A stretch of DNA of 64,000 nucleotides from the NCBI GenBank assembly GCA_038135065.1, contig JAYPWI010000006.1:61150-125149 (forward strand). The letters are read 5' to 3'. This stretch comes from JAYPWI01 sp038135065 (GTDB taxonomy: Bacteria > Actinomycetota > Acidimicrobiia > Acidimicrobiales > Poriferisodalaceae). The notes under the pieces were generated by a model, which made no database searches, was not told the DNA's origin, and was given only the letters and a program-made list of their open reading frames with translations. The position numbers and the translations under genes are program-made. Below, piece by piece: positions 58,379 to 64,000 of this stretch; positions within the stretch are counted from its first letter, which is position 1; every line of letters starts with the position of its first letter.

Positions 58379-59143
58379 GTGGATACCCCGCGGCCACGAC
58401 TGAAACACTGGAACTCTTCTCTCACTCGCCTCGCCGTTGCCATGTGCATGGTCGTCGGGGCCAGCGCCTGCTCGTCCGGTGCAGATGCCCCGAACTTCGG
58501 GGGCGCGGGCGAGCAGGGCACCCGGGCTGAGTCTTCGAACGCCGGCCAAACCATCGCGCTGCCGGCCAGCCGGCCAGCAAGCCCACCCGCTGGTCATCGA
58601 TCCGGATCCAGCAATCCACCGGCATGGTCGGCCACCGACTGCGACGGGGTTGATCTGCATGACCGTTTTCTCGGCATTCCCTCTGACACCAGTACATGGG
58701 TGCTGGTCAACGGAGGGGCCCAGGGCCTCCTCGCAGACGGTGGGCCACATCCCGGCGGCTGGCGCTTCCTCGCTCTCCCTGACAACAGCCTCCAGAGGAC
58801 GGTCGCAGGACCCAGCGCAGAGACTCCCGAGTGGTTCGAGGCCGAGGTCGATCGACCGCTGTTCACCTTCGTGGAAGTGGTCGAGCGTTGGATGGGATAC
58901 AACCAAGCTGGCCTCCAAGCTGTTGCCCTGCCCCTGACCGAGGACGGCTACTACGGAATGTGGTTCACCCCTGTGCTTCTCCTCGAACGAACCGACGGCA
59001 CCCTCGACGTCATCGGGCGGTGCCCAGCCGAGCTCGGCGACGCGCTCAATGGATTGGTCGCCGACGCCCGCTCGGACGGTCGACAGGGAACAAGCCTCGA
59101 CATCGCCATCAGCGAGCTCGACGCACTGCGCGTCGAGGACTGA
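58379..59143 (+). CDS. Secreted lipoprotein of unknown function
   Basis: A protein of about 254 residues, not recognised. The signal peptide has a basic start, a hydrophobic core (LAVAMCMVVGASA) and the lipobox ending GASAC. A Gly/Ala/Ser/Pro-rich linker follows. The mature domain (about 90-254) has TWVLVNGGAQGLLADGG, FTFVEVVERWMGYNQ and GTLDVIGRCP, without catalytic motifs I know. It precedes the HD-GYP gene by 61 bp and may be co-transcribed. Start chosen by the GGAGAGG. Confidence 0.7.
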   Translation: MDTPRPRLKHWNSSLTRLAVAMCMVVGASACSSGADAPNFGGAGEQGTRAESSNAGQTIALPASRPASPPAGHRSGSSNPPAWSATDCDGVDLHDRFLGIPSDTSTWVLVNGGAQGLLADGGPHPGGWRFLALPDNSLQRTVAGPSAETPEWFEAEVDRPLFTFVEVVERWMGYNQAGLQAVALPLTEDGYYGMWFTPVLLLERTDGTLDVIGRCPAELGDALNGLVADARSDGRQGTSLDIAISELDALRVED

Positions 59144-59204
59144 TCCCGAACCTGATCTCGCCGCCATTCCTCAGCCCGACCAGGTCAGTGGTCGATAGGA
59201 GGGT

Positions 59205-61097
<1,893 letters not shown>

Positions 61098-61131
61098 CCC
61101 GGCTCCCCCGGGACCGTTCACCGTTTTTGGC

Positions 61132-61137
61132 TAGGGT
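61132..61137 (+). promoter_or_regulatory. -10 box (TAGGGT) for 61145 gene
   Basis: TANNNT 7 nt before the GTG at 61145. Confidence 0.5.
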
Positions 61138-61144
61138 CCGTCGT

Positions 61145-61798
61145 GTGAGCGACACCACGGATCCCTGGCTGGCATCGACGGAATTCATCGACCACGAACA
61201 CCCTGACGTGCAGTCCTACGCAGCCGAGGTGGTGGGCACGACCACCGACCCTCGCGAGCAGGCGGTCAAGCTGTTCTACGCGATTCGAGACGGCTTTTGG
61301 TACGACCCCTACGCCGACGACGGGGAGCGGGCATCGTTCAAAGCCAGTCAGGTGGTGGCCACCGACCGGAACTGGTGTGTCCCGAAATCGATCCTTCTCA
61401 CGGCGTGCGCCAGAGCCGTGGGTATCCAGGCCCGCCTGGGTTTCGCCGATGTCCGCAACCATCTCCAGAGCGAAAAGCTTCGCGAGAAGATGGGAACCGA
61501 CCTCTTCGTGTTCCACGGCTTCAGCGAGTTCCTGCTCGACGGCACATGGGTCAAGGCATCGCCGGCATTCAACCTCGAGATGTGCGAGCGATTCGACACC
61601 AAGCCACTCGAATTCGACGGTTACAACGATGCCCTGTTCCATGAATTCGACAAGAAGGGCAATCGGCACATGGAGTACGTGCATCAGCGGGGCTCGTACG
61701 ACGAGTTCCCCTACGACGAGATGAAGGCCGTCTTCGCTGAGGTATACCCCGCCGATCTCGCCGACGACGGGTCCGATGCCGCGTTCGCCAAACCCTGA
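61145..61798 (+). CDS. Transglutaminase-like cysteine-protease-fold protein
   Basis: A protein of about 217 residues. The active Cys is C78 in RNWCVPKSILLTACARAVGIQARLGFADVRNH, and the His is in FHGFSEFLL near residue 124, followed by GTWVKASPAFN where the usual Asp is replaced by Ser (KASP). The family includes bacterial transglutaminase-like proteases and amidases acting on peptides. No signal peptide, so cytoplasmic. The start has a TANNNT box 7 nt upstream. It is followed by the dehalogenase-type gene. Confidence 0.82.
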   Translation: MSDTTDPWLASTEFIDHEHPDVQSYAAEVVGTTTDPREQAVKLFYAIRDGFWYDPYADDGERASFKASQVVATDRNWCVPKSILLTACARAVGIQARLGFADVRNHLQSEKLREKMGTDLFVFHGFSEFLLDGTWVKASPAFNLEMCERFDTKPLEFDGYNDALFHEFDKKGNRHMEYVHQRGSYDEFPYDEMKAVFAEVYPADLADDGSDAAFAKP

Positions 61799-61853
61799 CG
61801 CAGGCATTGGGGCCCTAGGTTGGGACTGACCCTCGATCGGCTCGGAGCTAGCG

Positions 61854-62723
61854 ATGTCCGCCCAACCCCTCAGCAAGTCCTTCCTCGACGTGAACGGCCA
61901 TTCGATGGCCTACCACGAAGCGGGAACGGGAGATCCCGTGGTCTTCCTCCACGGCAACCCGACCTCGTCGTATCTCTGGCGCAATGTCATCCCGCACGTA
62001 TCACCCCGGGCCCGCTGTATCGCCCCGGACCTGCTCGGTCATGGTGACTCGGCGAAACTCACGGACCCCGCGCCGGATCGCTACACCTTCGTCGAACACC
62101 GGGAGTACCTCGACGGTCTGCTCGACGCGTTGGACCTCGGCGACCGCATCACCCTCGTGGTGCATGACTGGGGTTCCGCCCTGGGATTCGACTGGGCCAA
62201 CCGTCATCGGGACCGGGTCGCCGGCATCTGCTACATGGAGGCCATCGTTCGACCGTTCACCTGGGACGAGTTCCCACCGGCAGCCCGACCCATCTTCGAG
62301 GGTTTTCGCAGCCCCGCTGGTGAAGCGATGGTCATCGATCGGAACCTTTTCGTCGAAGCCGTCCTGCCAGGTTCCATCCTCCGCGACCTGACAGAAGCGG
62401 AGATGAACGAGTACCGCCGCCCCTTCGTCGAACCTCGGCATCGCCGCCCCACCCTGACATGGCCACGCCAGATCCCCATCGATGGAGAGCCGGACGATGT
62501 GACGGCCATCGTCACCGACTACGCCTCTTGGCTCAGCACTTCCCCCGTTCCCAAATTGCTGATCACGGCCGAGCCGGGGGCTCTGCTGTGGGGTTCGGTC
62601 CTGGAGTACTGCCGTGAGTGGCCGGAACAGACCGAGGTGGTCGTTCCGGGCAACCACTTCCTGCAGGAGGACAGTCCTGACGAGATCGGGGCGGCCATCG
62701 CCGCGTGGATGGACACCTTCTGA
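61854..62723 (+). CDS. Haloalkane dehalogenase-type hydrolase
   Basis: An alpha/beta hydrolase of 289 residues with the haloalkane dehalogenase set: halide-binding Asn35 in HGNPTSSYLW, nucleophile D105 with Trp106 in VVHDWGSALGFDWA, Glu129 in YMEAIVRP (the acid position of DhaA/LinB-type enzymes) and His268 in PGNHFLQEDSPD. This combination separates it from the epoxide-hydrolase-like gene at 42492. It cleaves carbon-halogen bonds to alcohol and halide; the substrate is not evident. It lies between a transglutaminase-like gene and an MFS transporter. Confidence 0.9.
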   Translation: MSAQPLSKSFLDVNGHSMAYHEAGTGDPVVFLHGNPTSSYLWRNVIPHVSPRARCIAPDLLGHGDSAKLTDPAPDRYTFVEHREYLDGLLDALDLGDRITLVVHDWGSALGFDWANRHRDRVAGICYMEAIVRPFTWDEFPPAARPIFEGFRSPAGEAMVIDRNLFVEAVLPGSILRDLTEAEMNEYRRPFVEPRHRRPTLTWPRQIPIDGEPDDVTAIVTDYASWLSTSPVPKLLITAEPGALLWGSVLEYCREWPEQTEVVVPGNHFLQEDSPDEIGAAIAAWMDTF

Positions 62724-62726
62724 CCG

Positions 62727-62757
62727 GCCGATCGAGTAGCCGATCGAGTAGCCGATC
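62727..62757. repeat. 12-bp direct repeat, 2.6 copies
   Basis: The 12-mer gccgatcgagta occurs at 62727-62738 and 62739-62750, with a partial third copy to 62757. It sits in the 73-bp gap between converging genes and has no stem. Confidence 0.75.
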
Positions 62758-62796
62758 CGCCGTTCGACCCACGCCGTAGCAACCCTCTCGCGCTGA

Positions 62797-63951
62797 TCAG
62801 CGGTGCTGGGAACCTGCCCGCCGCCCCAAGCCGGACGCCACGACGAGGACCACCGCCAACAGGCCGACTCCCGCACTACCGAGGAAGGCCGCCACCGCCG
62901 ATACGCCGAACACGGGCATCCAGACCACGGCTCCCACCGCTTGCCCCAGGAACCGATGGGCGAGCACGAAGGAGATCACCCCTGCCCGATGGGTCGTCTG
63001 CACGCCACTAGCCAAGGACTGGATGCTCACGACGACGAGATTTGTGCCACAGCCAGCCAAGAACCAGGTCACGGTGAGCAGAAGAGCCGTCCGAGCCCCA
63101 GCCATGACGGCAACCAGCCCGGCCGCGATCAACAGCGCGGTGACGCCAGCCCGTCGTCCTCCGATCCGGTCGAGCACATGACCCCATGGGCGCCCGGCAG
63201 CGGTGGCCCCAGCTGGACCGGCGAGCAACAACATGCCAGCCACCGACCCAGAGAGTCCCAGACCGTCACGGGCCATGAGCCCCACCACCACGGCGACCCC
63301 GAGAGGTCCGAGAGCAGCCGCGAAAGAGGCGCCGGCGAGCAACATCGTTGGCCGGGCGAGGAGCGGTCGCAGGCGCAGCTGGGTGAGCCGATCGGCATCT
63401 CCGGGCACCGGAACGGTGGCCATGGCACACGAGACAACGGCTACGACAACGAAGGCCAGACGCCAATCCACATCGGCCGCCAACCCCCCGACCAGCGGGG
63501 CCAGCAGGGCGCCCAACGACTGGAACGACGAATAGGCGCCAACGGCGGCACCAAGACGGTCGGGTGGCGTGATATCCGCCAGGGCGGCCAACAGGATCGG
63601 GGTGAAGAAGGCGTTCAGGGAGCCAGCTACTGCGCGAGCCAAGCAAAAGACGAACAGGTTGGGCGACAACACAGTGAGCAGGGTCACGGCGCCGTAGGCC
63701 GCGAAGGTGATCCGCGCGGTTCGCTGACGTCCCCACCGCTCGCTCAGGCTGCCCGAGACCGTCATCAGGACGGCGAAGGGCACCAGGTACAGGGTGAACC
63801 CCCAGGCAAGTGCCGTCGTCGTCGAGTCGAAGTGATCCCTGAGTTCGGGAATCATGGGGGTAAGGATCCCGGTACCAAACGGACCCATCAGGCCGCCCAC
63901 GAGCAGGGGAATGCGCGTCGATCGTGTAGCAGAGGACCCCTGTGATGCCAT
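62797..63951 (-). CDS. MFS transporter (DHA1-like)
   Basis: A membrane protein of 384 residues with 12 predicted helices. The A-like loop is SGSLSERWGRQRT, and the C-terminal half opens with a helix near PTMLLAGASFAAALGPLGVAVVVGLM (about 205-230). Size and helix count fit drug:proton antiporters of the DHA1 group. The start ATG is preceded by a few bases only, and the last 49 nt of the window hold no more than a possible start of a divergent gene. Function unknown. Confidence 0.85.
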   Translation of the reverse strand: MASQGSSATRSTRIPLLVGGLMGPFGTGILTPMIPELRDHFDSTTTALAWGFTLYLVPFAVLMTVSGSLSERWGRQRTARITFAAYGAVTLLTVLSPNLFVFCLARAVAGSLNAFFTPILLAALADITPPDRLGAAVGAYSSFQSLGALLAPLVGGLAADVDWRLAFVVVAVVSCAMATVPVPGDADRLTQLRLRPLLARPTMLLAGASFAAALGPLGVAVVVGLMARDGLGLSGSVAGMLLLAGPAGATAAGRPWGHVLDRIGGRRAGVTALLIAAGLVAVMAGARTALLLTVTWFLAGCGTNLVVVSIQSLASGVQTTHRAGVISFVLAHRFLGQAVGAVVWMPVFGVSAVAAFLGSAGVGLLAVVLVVASGLGRRAGSQHR

Positions 63952-64000
63952 GACGGGGCGACAGTAGCTGCGCGATGGCTAACTTGGCCGATGTGCGTGG

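Noticed and set aside
58286..59167. N-terminal extension of the DUF389 protein by 294 residues
   Set aside because: The extension has no domain and overlaps a lipoprotein gene with a good signal peptide and ribosome site; the family-typical region begins at 58285.
63975..64000. Possible start of a plus-strand gene at the right edge
   Set aside because: Only eight codons are visible with no ribosome site or clear -10 box; not enough to call.

Overview
The window is gene-dense, high-G+C DNA (about two-thirds G+C by eye). It looks like a chromosomal segment of an actinobacterium, plausibly of the Acidimicrobiia type. Pointers to this are eight luciferase-like (LLM) flavin/F420-type oxidoreductases, PPOX and flavin-reductase-fold proteins, an SCO6745-family protein, three double-length CaiB/BaiF CoA-transferases, and many start codons only 6-9 nt behind a TANNNT -10 box, as in actinobacterial leaderless transcripts. 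A 10-N assembly gap at 36742-36751 marks it as a draft or metagenome contig. I saw no rRNA, tRNA, CRISPR array, prophage or insertion sequence. The lineage is an inference.

1-15 kb: a truncated UbiD-family decarboxylase diverges from a cytosine-deaminase-like amidohydrolase. A Rieske oxygenase and a NitT/TauT-type ABC importer (ATPase, permease, lipoprotein) follow on the minus strand. Then come three LLM oxidoreductases, a chlorohydrolase/deaminase-type amidohydrolase, an MFS transporter, a CocE-type hydrolase and a quinone-reductase-like dehydrogenase.

15.5-25.1 kb is the most notable block. A tightly coupled plus-strand operon encodes a short FAD subunit (YgfM-like), a fused molybdenum hydroxylase (XdhD-like) whose N-terminal ferredoxin domain has lost all eight cluster cysteines, an SsnA-like aminohydrolase, an XdhC-like protein, YqeB-like and YqeC-like accessory proteins, and an LLM oxidoreductase. 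A dihydropyrimidinase converges on it. This matches the gene set linked by comparative genomics to selenium-dependent molybdenum hydroxylases and purine-type heterocycle breakdown. YgfK, SelD and MocA are not in the window.

25-37.5 kb: two flavodoxin-fold NAD(P)H oxidoreductases, a phosphoribosyltransferase, a membrane-anchored DUF4015 protein with an N-terminal winged-helix-like region, an acyl-CoA ligase plus LLM pair, a 388-bp divergent intergenic region with palindromes, a class C beta-lactamase-type hydrolase, an LLM plus tandem CoA-transferase pair, and a phosphotransferase interrupted by the assembly gap.

37.5-55 kb: a CinA-like domain protein and class V aminotransferase, exonuclease III, further LLM/PPOX/SDR enzymes, an epoxide-hydrolase-type protein, FKBP, a methyltransferase, a second and third tandem CoA-transferase, an MFS transporter, and a thiolase-like/DUF35 pair that resembles side-chain aldolase systems.

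55-64 kb: an SCO6745-family protein, two secreted lipoproteins, a DUF389 membrane protein, an HD-GYP protein with a Thr-rich and Gly-Asn-repeat tail, a transglutaminase-like protein, a haloalkane-dehalogenase-type hydrolase and an MFS transporter.

Taken together the segment looks like a catabolic region for N-heterocycles and for acyl-CoA-activated or halogenated organic compounds. No substrate can be proven from sequence alone.
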